DNA from: Candidatus Kaiserbacteria bacterium
GTDB lineage: Bacteria > Patescibacteriota > Minisyncoccia > Phycocordibacterales > UBA2100
Assembly: GCA_003545515.1 (NCBI GenBank)
Contig: DPYD01000016.1
Span: 2,176-14,015, forward strand
Reading direction: 5' to 3'
DNA length: 11,840 nucleotides
Shown here: piece by piece, positions 1-6,420 of the stretch
Layout of the letters: each line of letters opens with the position of its first letter
Position numbering within the stretch: the stretch's first letter is position 1
Notes under the pieces: model-generated
What the model was told of the DNA's origin: nothing
The model's database searches: none
What the model saw: only the letters and a program-made list of their open reading frames with translations
Program-made: the position numbers and the translations under genes

Positions 1-144
1 TACTATTTCCGATATCTTACTCTCTCTTTACTCAATACCTCTTTTCTCCGCACGTCAGGTCATCCACCCACGGAGCATATCTACGCACTCTCGTTCTACG
101 CCGCCAACAAACTGAAACATCGCCCAGAGGGCGGTGTTCGGTGA
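1..144 (+). CDS. 3' end of an unrecognised gene (partial, runs off left edge)
   Basis: The first frame is open from base 1 through 47 codons to a TGA at 142-144. The peptide ends in AANKLKHRPEGGVR and its central part reads SGHPPTEHIYALSFY. Codons such as CTC, CGC and GCC resemble those of the sure genes here, and the orientation would make it convergent with the minus-strand gene ending at 227. I recognise no family from this short piece. The N-terminal part is hydrophobic/aromatic (YYFRYLTLSLLN). An overlapping minus-strand frame of 40 codons (stop side near 64, ends GWMT) is also open, so the coding strand is not certain. This is a reading frame seen in the sequence; that it is a real gene is inference. 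Confidence 0.4.
   Translation, partial: YYFRYLTLSLLNTSFLRTSGHPPTEHIYALSFYAANKLKHRPEGGVR
105..138 (-). terminator. possible intrinsic terminator for the minus-strand ligase gene
   Basis: Bases 116-125 pair with 129-138 (10 bp including one G-U, 3-nt loop AGA). Read on the minus strand, the stem is followed by TTTCAGTTTGTT, a weak interrupted U-tract. It lies about 90 bases beyond the stop of the ligase gene at 227. The same bases fall inside the last codons of the possible plus-strand frame 1-144. Bases 145-226 otherwise show nothing I can name. Confidence 0.35.
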
Positions 145-226
145 CCTTCCTTTCGAGAGCCACACGATTAGTGGTACTCACAATACAATATAGTAGTACG
201 GCAACACGTTACGCGCTTGCTGTGGT

Positions 227-2581
227 TTACTCGATGCGCAGAGCGCCTGACCTGATATCGTGCATAAGTGCTTCCGTCTGTTCCTTATAGGATGGATTTG
301 CTCTCGCGGCGATCTCAAGCTGTTCTATCGCCCGCTGTGCGTTCCCTGCCGCATAGTATGCAGAGGCGAGCGTGAAGCGCGCTTGAATATCTTCCGGATT
401 CTTTTGTAAATGAGCTTCCCAGATAGATACGATTTTGTCGTAACGCTCGCGTGAAGCATATGCTGAAGCGATACGCGCATTGATCACGTTACCTGAAGCA
501 ATAAGTGGTGTGAGAAGTTCTTCGGCCAATTTGTCCTGCTTCGCATGAATGGCGACCGCCGCATAAAGTATATGTGCGTCTGTAAAATTGGGCGCTAACT
601 CATATGCCTCTTTATAGAAAGACAAAGCTGTTTCGATATCATCGCGCGCTATCGCATTCGCGGCAACTTCGAGAATAATTGACTGCTTGGTGGGCGAGAG
701 CGCGTACGCGCGTGCCAGAATTGGCTCCGCTTCAGTGTAGAGTCCGTAGGTATTCAAGAGAACGCCGAGAAATAACAGAGGTCGCGGGTCGAGTGGAGAC
801 GCTTCGGATTGAAGAGTAAGCTCTCGCGCCGCGGCTTCCAGAAATTTCTGTTTCGTTTCAATGGGAACTTCTTCACGGCGCGCAATTTGCATAGCGGCCT
901 GCGCGAGCTGTTCACGAGCTTCCTGGTTCCCCAGAGTGTTATACGAAATCGCTTTCTCGAAGTAATCGAGGTTCTTAAGAAGACCCTCCGAGTGCGGAGC
1001 CAGCGCCTGCAAAAGCGCTTTGTTCGATGCCAGCGGATTAGTGTTCGCAAACCACACCACCCCAAACACGGAAACTGCAATGATCGCTGAAATAAAAGGC
1101 AGGGAACGAAGTGGGAAAAGCGCCGCCGTAATGAGACGAGGTCTGTTCGCATGTTCTCCAGCGCGGAACGAAACAAATGCGAGCACGGAGGCGAAGAGGA
1201 AATAGCTCATGACATTGTCGAACACAAAGAGATTATGAAAGAAGTAGGCGGCGAGAAGGCCCGTCAAAATACTGCCTTCGCTAACAGTAAAGGATCTTTC
1301 ACCCGCATCGCGCCGCCAAATATACCAGAGCGCAAACACGAAAAGCGACAGATATGCGAGAAGTCCTAGGACTCCGCCCGCCACAAGCCAGTCGAATACG
1401 ACGTTATGCACTCGATCAAACCACTGCTCCTGCCCATACATTTGCGGGTTATAGTATTTATTGAATACAATCGCAAAATTCTCCTGACCCCATCCCAAAA
1501 CAGGTCTTTCTTTCACCCCTTGCCAGGCCACGCCCCAGTTCATGATACGCGCTTGCGCCGTTGACTCCATGATTGATATCGTAGCTATGCGACCGAGAAC
1601 GGGCGCATCTTTCACCCATGACTGATCTCTTGCGAGATACAGTCCGCCGACAAGAACGAGGACTATGACAACAGCTCCCGCGACAGCTTGACGCGCACGC
1701 ATTTGGTAATCGCGCGCGGACAGAGCGAAAAGAAACGCCGCAAGCATGACTCCGCCGGAGAGGCCCAGTATCGCGCCCCGCGTCCCTGTGAGAAAGAGAA
1801 CGACCGCATCGAGCGTGAGAATGAAAGCAAGAAGATACGTCTTCCGCATAAAAAGCAGAGATCCCCCGATACTGCCTAGCACTGTGAAAAATGCGTAAAA
1901 AGCTAGACCCGATTTACCAAAGACACTAAGTGCCAAAATAGCCGCTCCTGTAAAGATTCCTCCGACAACATATCGCTCAGTTCTGTTCCATTGCTCTTTT
2001 CCTGAATGTGCTAAGAGAAGCGCCGCGATAAAAACGTGAAATAGCATGTAAGACGCGAGGTAGATGGGGTTCCCAAACGTCGCGTCTAGACGAGTCGCCG
2101 AAGAGAATCCCGGGTTCAAACTTGCCACACCGAGAAGTTGTAGGAGCGCATGCGCGCCAACAACTGCCGAAACGGCAAGGGACACCTGCAAGAATGCGCG
2201 CCACAATTTTTCCGTGGAGAGCATCGAAGACGAGACAACAAAGTAAAGGAAAAGGTGCGCGAGTGTTATCCACCCATCCATGCGCTCATAGTTACTCCAA
2301 AAACTCTTGAACGGATACACTCCAAAGGCATCGGCAAGCGCGATTAGTATGACAAATATCGCAAATGCCCCCAAAAGCCATTGCCTTTGAGGACGATACG
2401 CGGAATTGACGAGCGCGAGCGCGAGCCATGCGCCAGTTATCACCTCAATAATGAGCCGGAAGGCAAAGTTCTTCCCCGTAATAAAGGGGAAAAAGAGTGA
2501 TGTGGAGATAAGAAAAACGATGAACGGGAGAGCAAAAATCCCTCCCAACGCGATCCATCGCAAGACTTTCTCAAGCGTCAT
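227..2581 (-). CDS. O-antigen ligase/polymerase-family membrane protein with C-terminal TPR domain
   Basis: Predicted integral membrane protein of 784 residues in the O-antigen ligase/Wzy_C superfamily. These enzymes join lipid-linked glycans to an acceptor or polymerise repeat units on the outer face of the membrane. Residues about 10-510 form a ladder of hydrophobic segments. Family landmarks are TFGNPIYLASY (168-178), GTRGA (266-270), the stretch RIMNWGVAWQG..RPVLGWGQENF (345-369) in the large outer loop, and RVHNVVFDWLVAGGVLG (390-406), whose H392-N393 match the conserved loop histidine of WaaL/PglL-type enzymes. Residues about 535-775 are soluble helical TPR-like repeats (for example GLYTEAEPILARAYALSP and AGNAQRAIEQLEIAARANP). 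The ATG at 2581 is the first in-frame start after a TAA; a G-rich run abuts it without normal Shine-Dalgarno spacing. Ligase versus polymerase versus protein O-glycosyltransferase cannot be decided from sequence alone. The membrane-enzyme assignment is firm. Confidence 0.9.
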   Translation of the reverse strand: MTLEKVLRWIALGGIFALPFIVFLISTSLFFPFITGKNFAFRLIIEVITGAWLALALVNSAYRPQRQWLLGAFAIFVILIALADAFGVYPFKSFWSNYERMDGWITLAHLFLYFVVSSSMLSTEKLWRAFLQVSLAVSAVVGAHALLQLLGVASLNPGFSSATRLDATFGNPIYLASYMLFHVFIAALLLAHSGKEQWNRTERYVVGGIFTGAAILALSVFGKSGLAFYAFFTVLGSIGGSLLFMRKTYLLAFILTLDAVVLFLTGTRGAILGLSGGVMLAAFLFALSARDYQMRARQAVAGAVVIVLVLVGGLYLARDQSWVKDAPVLGRIATISIMESTAQARIMNWGVAWQGVKERPVLGWGQENFAIVFNKYYNPQMYGQEQWFDRVHNVVFDWLVAGGVLGLLAYLSLFVFALWYIWRRDAGERSFTVSEGSILTGLLAAYFFHNLFVFDNVMSYFLFASVLAFVSFRAGEHANRPRLITAALFPLRSLPFISAIIAVSVFGVVWFANTNPLASNKALLQALAPHSEGLLKNLDYFEKAISYNTLGNQEAREQLAQAAMQIARREEVPIETKQKFLEAAARELTLQSEASPLDPRPLLFLGVLLNTYGLYTEAEPILARAYALSPTKQSIILEVAANAIARDDIETALSFYKEAYELAPNFTDAHILYAAVAIHAKQDKLAEELLTPLIASGNVINARIASAYASRERYDKIVSIWEAHLQKNPEDIQARFTLASAYYAAGNAQRAIEQLEIAARANPSYKEQTEALMHDIRSGALRIE

Positions 2582-2726
2582 ACCCCCACACCAGTCATAG
2601 CGTTATTGTTCTGTGAAGCCGTACGGTGTGTAATGCGGATATATCTCATGTGATTATTATAGTTTCCTCGTAATATATAATAGGGTAAACAATGCTTCGC
2701 TACGCTATGACTGGTGTGGGGGCATG
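2579..2726. repeat. 25-bp near-perfect inverted repeat around an AT-rich core
   Basis: Bases 2579-2603 and 2702-2726 are inverted copies with 24 of 25 matching; 2583-2603 against 2702-2722 is perfect and the only mismatch is 2582/2723. The matching core includes CCCCCACACCAGTCATAGCG. Pairing can continue after an indel (2605-2610 with 2688-2693). The left arm ends exactly on the ATG of the ligase gene (2579-2581), and the right arm also ends on an ATG, on the plus strand (2724-2726). The core between the arms is AT-rich, with TATAAT on both strands and a CCGTACGG palindrome. The gap lies between two minus-strand genes (2582-2790). It could be an invertible promoter, an RNA element hiding the start in read-through transcripts, or an inverted duplication. 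Confidence 0.9.
2656..2661 (-). promoter_or_regulatory. candidate -10 box for the ligase gene inside the inverted-repeat core
   Basis: The minus strand reads a perfect TATAAT here, about 75 bases before the ligase ATG at 2581, which would give a leader of about 65-70 nt. No good -35 hexamer stands 16-18 bases upstream (CCTATT at 17). A second TATAAT lies on the plus strand at 2676-2681, also without a -35. AT-rich DNA gives such boxes by chance, so confidence is modest. Confidence 0.35.
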
Positions 2727-2790
2727 CGCGCAATTCTAGCACATAGCAGTATTCTGAGACATTACTCATGAAGGAACTACATTACGGCAT

Positions 2791-4449
2791 TCACTTAACG
2801 GTTAGGAGTCGAGCCGCACACTGCTTTGGGACCTCAAAGAGCACGAGATTCTTACCAAGACGGGAAAGGCGCCAAAAATCAGGCAGGAAGTAATGGCCGA
2901 AATTGCGCTCAACGCTCACATACTCTTCGTCCGAAGAACCGCTCTGAAAGGTCTTGATGGGTTCGGATATGCACGTCTCCGCAGACGTCCGGTCGGTTAT
3001 CAACAGCACACGGCTATATTGAGCGACGTCCACTTCCCCGATTTTGCTCTGCGAAGTTACCACAACGGGAATGAAATCCGACTCTGGAGCAGATGTCCGC
3101 AAATACAGACATTTGCTCCCGCAATGCTCGTCACGCTGAAGAAGCGCGGTCTCTTTGTTAAGCGGCAAAGATAGTTCGACGACGTCGTTGAGAATAAGAG
3201 CGTGTTCAGATCTGAAATTTCGCTCAATGAATGTATCGGCTTGATTGAATGTGGTGGGAACACTGAGAAGATACAACACATAGAAAAATACGAACGTTTG
3301 CAGAACGCAAAATCCCCACAGTGAGTGGCGCATATTCTCATACGCGACAGATGCGATCATCCCGGAGAAGAAAAACGCGAGCGGAAACAGGTAGTGCAAT
3401 TGCCCTCCCGTGTCGTCGAACCACGTGGCAACAGCGACGATAGTCAGAAAATATAAACCCGCATACATCAAAGACAATCGGAACAAAAGTTTGTTTTGTA
3501 TGGCACGCGTTCCGACGGCAATTATGATGACAGCGATAACAAGCGGAAATGCCACGAGCGCCTGTTCAAAATGGAAAACGAGAGAGGTTGAAAATGGCGG
3601 CACGACCTGCGTCGACATTCCCCCGTTCAATATCGGGTGGAAATTTGTAAATATATGTATGACTAACGAGTAGATATTTGACCAATTAGCCGCCAATACC
3701 GCAAAAAGAATAAGGATGCCCGCCAGTATCGCTTTACCCGTAGCGCGCAATCGGACAGCGTCATTTCGAAACACGTAGAGAAACAAGGGAACGTTGATCA
3801 AAAATATGCCGACAAGCGGAAAATTTGCCAGCGCCGTAAAGACCAGTACGATGCTCCAGAACGCAGGTCCGTACATTGGCTCAGGCCTTCCCAGCGAATA
3901 ATTCCTAAGAGCAATGTACGTGCAGAGTGCAGACGCGCCTGCCAGTACTGTTGAAATCACCCATACCTTTCCCGTGTGAAGCGTGACCGTTGCAATTATC
4001 GTGCTAAAAATAACCGACAGGACGGCAAAACGCTGAACGAGAGACAGACCCTCCGAACGAAGAAAACGATCGTATGCGAGCGCAACGACCGACGCTACGA
4101 TCGCGCTCAACAAACGCGGCACCAGATAGGCCGTTTCCGGATGGAGAACAAGGTACGTTTTCAGCGAAACAATACTGAAACCCTTCCACGCAAGGAGAGT
4201 TATCAAAAACGGGATCTGCAATGCGTAATTAAGGTAAAACGTAATGGTGCCGTATGGAACATCGGTTGCAAGCGGCAGGATGCTTTTCGCCTCGATCGCA
4301 CGCAACACGCCACCTACAAAATACTGCTCGTCAAGAATGACGTTGAGCATGGGGAGCGCATGCCATATGCCGACGAAAGAACCCAGGGCGAAAAAAGCGA
4401 GCATGAGAGAGTCGATCTTCCACACTCCATGACGTGATAGCCAGCTCAT
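2791..4449 (-). CDS. GT-C type membrane glycosyltransferase (GT39/PMT_2-like)
   Basis: Predicted polytopic membrane glycosyltransferase that would use a lipid-phosphate sugar donor at the outer membrane face. With the start at 4449 it has 552 residues. A first membrane span (about 13-31) is followed by a loop with the acidic pair D40-E41 (VILDEQYF), the position of the catalytic acidic motif in GT-C enzymes. PRLLSAIVAS (about 111-120) resembles the PMT_2/GT39 loop 'aRlpsA'. Several more hydrophobic spans follow, then a soluble C-terminal part of about 130 residues from about residue 425. The frame stays open up to 4503, giving starts at 4503, 4455 and 4449. I chose 4449 because the extra N-terminal residues look non-protein-like and a TGC-TACATT -10-like motif lies exactly six bases before it; 4455 is the close alternative. 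It diverges from the methyltransferase gene. The substrate is unknown. Confidence 0.85.
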   Translation of the reverse strand: MSWLSRHGVWKIDSLMLAFFALGSFVGIWHALPMLNVILDEQYFVGGVLRAIEAKSILPLATDVPYGTITFYLNYALQIPFLITLLAWKGFSIVSLKTYLVLHPETAYLVPRLLSAIVASVVALAYDRFLRSEGLSLVQRFAVLSVIFSTIIATVTLHTGKVWVISTVLAGASALCTYIALRNYSLGRPEPMYGPAFWSIVLVFTALANFPLVGIFLINVPLFLYVFRNDAVRLRATGKAILAGILILFAVLAANWSNIYSLVIHIFTNFHPILNGGMSTQVVPPFSTSLVFHFEQALVAFPLVIAVIIIAVGTRAIQNKLLFRLSLMYAGLYFLTIVAVATWFDDTGGQLHYLFPLAFFFSGMIASVAYENMRHSLWGFCVLQTFVFFYVLYLLSVPTTFNQADTFIERNFRSEHALILNDVVELSLPLNKETALLQRDEHCGSKCLYLRTSAPESDFIPVVVTSQSKIGEVDVAQYSRVLLITDRTSAETCISEPIKTFQSGSSDEEYVSVERNFGHYFLPDFWRLSRLGKNLVLFEVPKQCAARLLTVK

Positions 4450-4455
4450 GCGCAT

Positions 4456-4464
4456 AATGTAGCA
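4456..4464 (-). promoter_or_regulatory. candidate extended -10 for the GT-C gene (leaderless start)
   Basis: The minus strand reads TGC-TACATT, then ATGCGC, then ATG at 4449. TG one base before the hexamer is the extended -10 signature. A transcript starting seven bases after the hexamer would begin at the A of the 4449 ATG, i.e. be leaderless. No convincing -35 is present. If correct, this box overlaps any translation begun at 4455 or 4503. Confidence 0.35.
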
Positions 4465-4506
4465 TGATTGAATATGGGCGATTAAACTACCCGGAAACCG
4501 CAAGAG

Positions 4507-4515
4507 TGATACAGT
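4507..4515 (+). promoter_or_regulatory. candidate extended -10 for the methyltransferase operon
   Basis: TGA-TACAGT at 4507-4515 fits TGn plus a 4/6 -10 hexamer. It ends three bases before the ATG at 4519 and nine before the ATG at 4525, so a transcript would start inside or at the first codons. No -35 is recognisable. With the opposite box at 4456-4464 this makes a compact divergent promoter of about 70 bp. Confidence 0.3.
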
Positions 4516-4518
4516 GTG

Positions 4519-5772
4519 ATGATTATGAGTACTGCGCCGTTCGTGTGTCGTTCATGCGGAGCAAGAGAGCAGAAACCCATCCTCTCATTGGGTCATTCCC
4601 CCCTTGCGAACGCTCTCCCTACAGCCGACCAAGTGAATGAACTCGAGCGAACCTATCCTCTTGATCTTGTGTTCTGCCCCGCCTGCACACTCGTGCAAAT
4701 AACCGAAACCGTGCCGCCTGAAATATTGTTCCGTGACTATTTGTATTTCTCATCCTTTTCCGACACGGTGCTTGAAAATGCGCGAGTACTCGCAGAACGG
4801 CTAGTGGCACGCGCACATTTGACCGGAGAAAGCCGAGTGATCGAGATCGCTAGCAACGACGGGTATTTGCTCAAGAATTACCAAGCGCACGGAATTGAGG
4901 TACTCGGGATAGAACCCGCACATAATATCGCGCAAGTCGCCATTACGTCCGGCATCCCGACCCTCGCCGAGTTCTTCGACATTCGACTCGCGGAAAGACT
5001 TGCTACGGAAGGCAGGTCCGCTGATCTCATTCATGCACATAATGTGATCGCACATGTAGCAGACCTGCACGGCGTCGTAGGCGGTATCGCGCATCTGCTC
5101 AAACCGGACGGTGTCGTCGTGGTAGAGAATCATTACGTTAAGTCGATGATCGATCACACTGAATTCGACTCCATCTATCATGAGCATCTTTGTTATTACT
5201 CCGCGACCTCTTTCAAGAATTTGTTTGCAGCGCACGGACTCTCACTCGTTGATGTTGAGTTAATTCCTGTCCACGGCGGATCCTTGCGTGTCTACTTTCA
5301 GAGAGAAGACGGGCCGAAAAGTTTTGCACAAGAGGGCAGAAAGCGAGTGCGAGCTCTGTTGGATGAAGAGACGGCGTGGGGGGTCGCCGACTATGACTTT
5401 TATAAAGATTTCGGCGAGAAAGTAGAGCGCCTGCGAGATGAATTAACTGCTCTGTTGAGCGATATCAGGTCTCAGGGAAAGAAAATAGCAATTTATGGCG
5501 CCTCCGCGAAAAGCTCGACACTACTTAACTATTTCGGTATCGGCAAAGAGACTATCGAGTACGTTGTGGATAGAAGCACCGCAAAGCAAGGACGATTAAC
5601 ACCCGGCACGCATCTTCCCATTTACGCGCCGGAGAAACTCTTGGAAACACGGCCAGATTATACGCTTCTCCTCACATGGAATTTTGCGGATGAGATACTT
5701 CGCCAACAGCAGGCGTATCGGGCCGCCGGCGGAAAGTTTATAATTCCGATACCAGAGCTTAAGATTGTATGA
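4519..5772 (+). CDS. SAM-dependent nucleotide-sugar C-methyltransferase
   Basis: Predicted cytoplasmic enzyme of 417 residues, typical for the TylC3/TcaB9/NovU family that adds a methyl group to a carbon next to the 4-keto group of NDP-sugars. The three family parts are in order. First is an N-terminal zinc-binding fold with C10, C13, C53 and C56 (CRSC and CPAC). Second is a Rossmann SAM-binding domain with [10 protein letters not shown] (109-118) and the acidic GIEP (130-133). Third is a C-terminal fold with [11 protein letters not shown] (324-334). The hallmark Y-H-E-H-L-C-Y-Y (220-227) includes the Tyr/His pair proposed as catalytic in TcaB9. Starts are possible at GTG 4516, ATG 4519 and ATG 4525; 4519 is the first ATG and leaves room for the divergent promoter. 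It is the first gene of a plus-strand operon with the epimerase and reductase. C3 versus C5 methylation cannot be read from the sequence. Confidence 0.92.
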   Translation: MIMSTAPFVCRSCGAREQKPILSLGHSPLANALPTADQVNELERTYPLDLVFCPACTLVQITETVPPEILFRDYLYFSSFSDTVLENARVLAERLVARAHLTGESRVIEIASNDGYLLKNYQAHGIEVLGIEPAHNIAQVAITSGIPTLAEFFDIRLAERLATEGRSADLIHAHNVIAHVADLHGVVGGIAHLLKPDGVVVVENHYVKSMIDHTEFDSIYHEHLCYYSATSFKNLFAAHGLSLVDVELIPVHGGSLRVYFQREDGPKSFAQEGRKRVRALLDEETAWGVADYDFYKDFGEKVERLRDELTALLSDIRSQGKKIAIYGASAKSSTLLNYFGIGKETIEYVVDRSTAKQGRLTPGTHLPIYAPEKLLETRPDYTLLLTWNFADEILRQQQAYRAAGGKFIIPIPELKIV

Positions 5773-5900
5773 ATCCCGTTAGAAGTCGTGGACGACGTAC
5801 ATGCGAGGGTTTTATGCTGGTCGACATTACAATAGTTAATCGAGCAGGGTGCGAAGTGAACAATACTTCCGCGCCCTACTTCTAACGGGATGAAATTCAT
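5769..5900 (+). repeat. long-range inverted repeat linking the methyltransferase stop to the epimerase start
   Basis: Bases 5775-5786 (CCCGTTAGAAGT) pair perfectly with 5878-5889, and 5769-5774 (ATGAAT) pair with 5895-5900. The five unpaired bases between the two right-hand segments are 5890-5894, ATGAA, which is the epimerase start codon. The left arm contains the methyltransferase stop TGA (5770-5772). In a transcript running through both genes the start codon would sit in a bulge of an 18-bp stem. The loop (5787-5877) is about 90 nt and carries its own hairpin. Confidence 0.75.
5846..5877 (+). promoter_or_regulatory. strong local hairpin immediately before the epimerase start region
   Basis: Bases 5846-5857 pair with 5865-5877 in a 12-bp stem with one bulged base (C5870) and one G-U (T5850/G5873), closing a 7-nt loop GAACAAT. 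Its 3' side touches the right arm of the long-range stem (5878) with no gap, so the two helices could stack. GAAGT at 5853-5857 can instead pair with ACTTC at 5878-5882, so two mutually exclusive folds exist. No U-run follows, so it is not a simple terminator. Confidence 0.55.
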
Positions 5901-6420
5901 CGAGACAAAAATTCCCGGCGTCGTTATCATCGAGCTTGAGAAGAAGCAGGATGAGCGCGGATTCTTCGCTCGCTCGTGGGACGATACAATCGCCGCCGCA
6001 AACGGTTGCGTAATGCACACGGTACAGTGCAACATTTCTTTCAATCTGAAAGCCGGAACGCTTCGCGGAATGCACTATCAGGATGAGCCGTATGCAGAAT
6101 CAAAAATCGTGCGTTGCACGCGGGGTTCTCTGTATGATGTCGCACTCGATCTGCGTCCCGGTTCCAAAACATTCAAACAATGGACTTCGGTTGAGTTATC
6201 GGAAGAAAACCGACGTATGCTCTACATTCCAAAAGGATGCGCTCATGGCTTCCAGACACTGGAGGATACTACGGAAGTCTTCTATCAAATGGGTGAATAC
6301 TTTCACACAGAGTGCGCTTGCGGCGTGCGTTTTGACGACCCCGCATTCAATATTACCTGGCCCGGGGCCGAGCGGATTGTTTCTGAAAAAGATCGTTCCT
6401 ATCCGCTCTGGACGCCATGA
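5890..6420 (+). CDS. rfbC: dTDP-4-dehydrorhamnose 3,5-epimerase-family (RmlC-like) sugar epimerase
   Basis: Cupin-fold epimerase of 176 residues, close to the usual RmlC length (about 180). These enzymes invert C3 and/or C5 of an NDP-4-keto-6-deoxyhexose. Family landmarks are DERGFFARSW (21-30), LRGMHYQ with catalytic base H62 (58-64), K72 in SKIVRC, CAHGFQTLED with H119, and VFYQMGEYF with Y132 (the family's general acid) and Y137, then GVRFDDPAFNITWP (145-158). The usual RmlC text 'Y..T.YY' is altered here to YQMGEYF, and the usual 'E..GIRWDDP' to CACGVRFDDP, so C3-only epimerisation (as in NovW/EvaD) or a CDP-linked substrate is plausible. ATG 5890 is the only good start; no Shine-Dalgarno precedes it and it lies in the inverted repeat. 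It overlaps the reductase by 4 bp (ATGA). Confidence 0.92.
   Translation: MKFIETKIPGVVIIELEKKQDERGFFARSWDDTIAAANGCVMHTVQCNISFNLKAGTLRGMHYQDEPYAESKIVRCTRGSLYDVALDLRPGSKTFKQWTSVELSEENRRMLYIPKGCAHGFQTLEDTTEVFYQMGEYFHTECACGVRFDDPAFNITWPGAERIVSEKDRSYPLWTP

Noticed and set aside
2724..2771. 16-codon plus-strand frame after the right inverted-repeat arm
   Set aside because: Too short and without signal; noted only because the arm ends on its ATG.
3976..4437. 153-codon plus-strand frame opposite the GT-C gene
   Set aside because: Lys/Arg/Gln-rich translation is the usual antisense shadow of a hydrophobic membrane protein; no family features.
4450..4503. Start of the GT-C gene at 4503 or 4455
   Set aside because: 4503 would leave almost no room for a divergent promoter and the added residues look random; 4455 remains possible but a -10-like box fits 4449 better.
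4801..5235. 144-codon minus-strand frame opposite the methyltransferase
   Set aside because: The plus-strand methyltransferase is certain here and the shadow has no recognisable motif.
5846..5877. Rho-independent terminator between methyltransferase and epimerase genes
   Set aside because: The hairpin is strong but no U-run follows; the next bases belong to the start-region arm.
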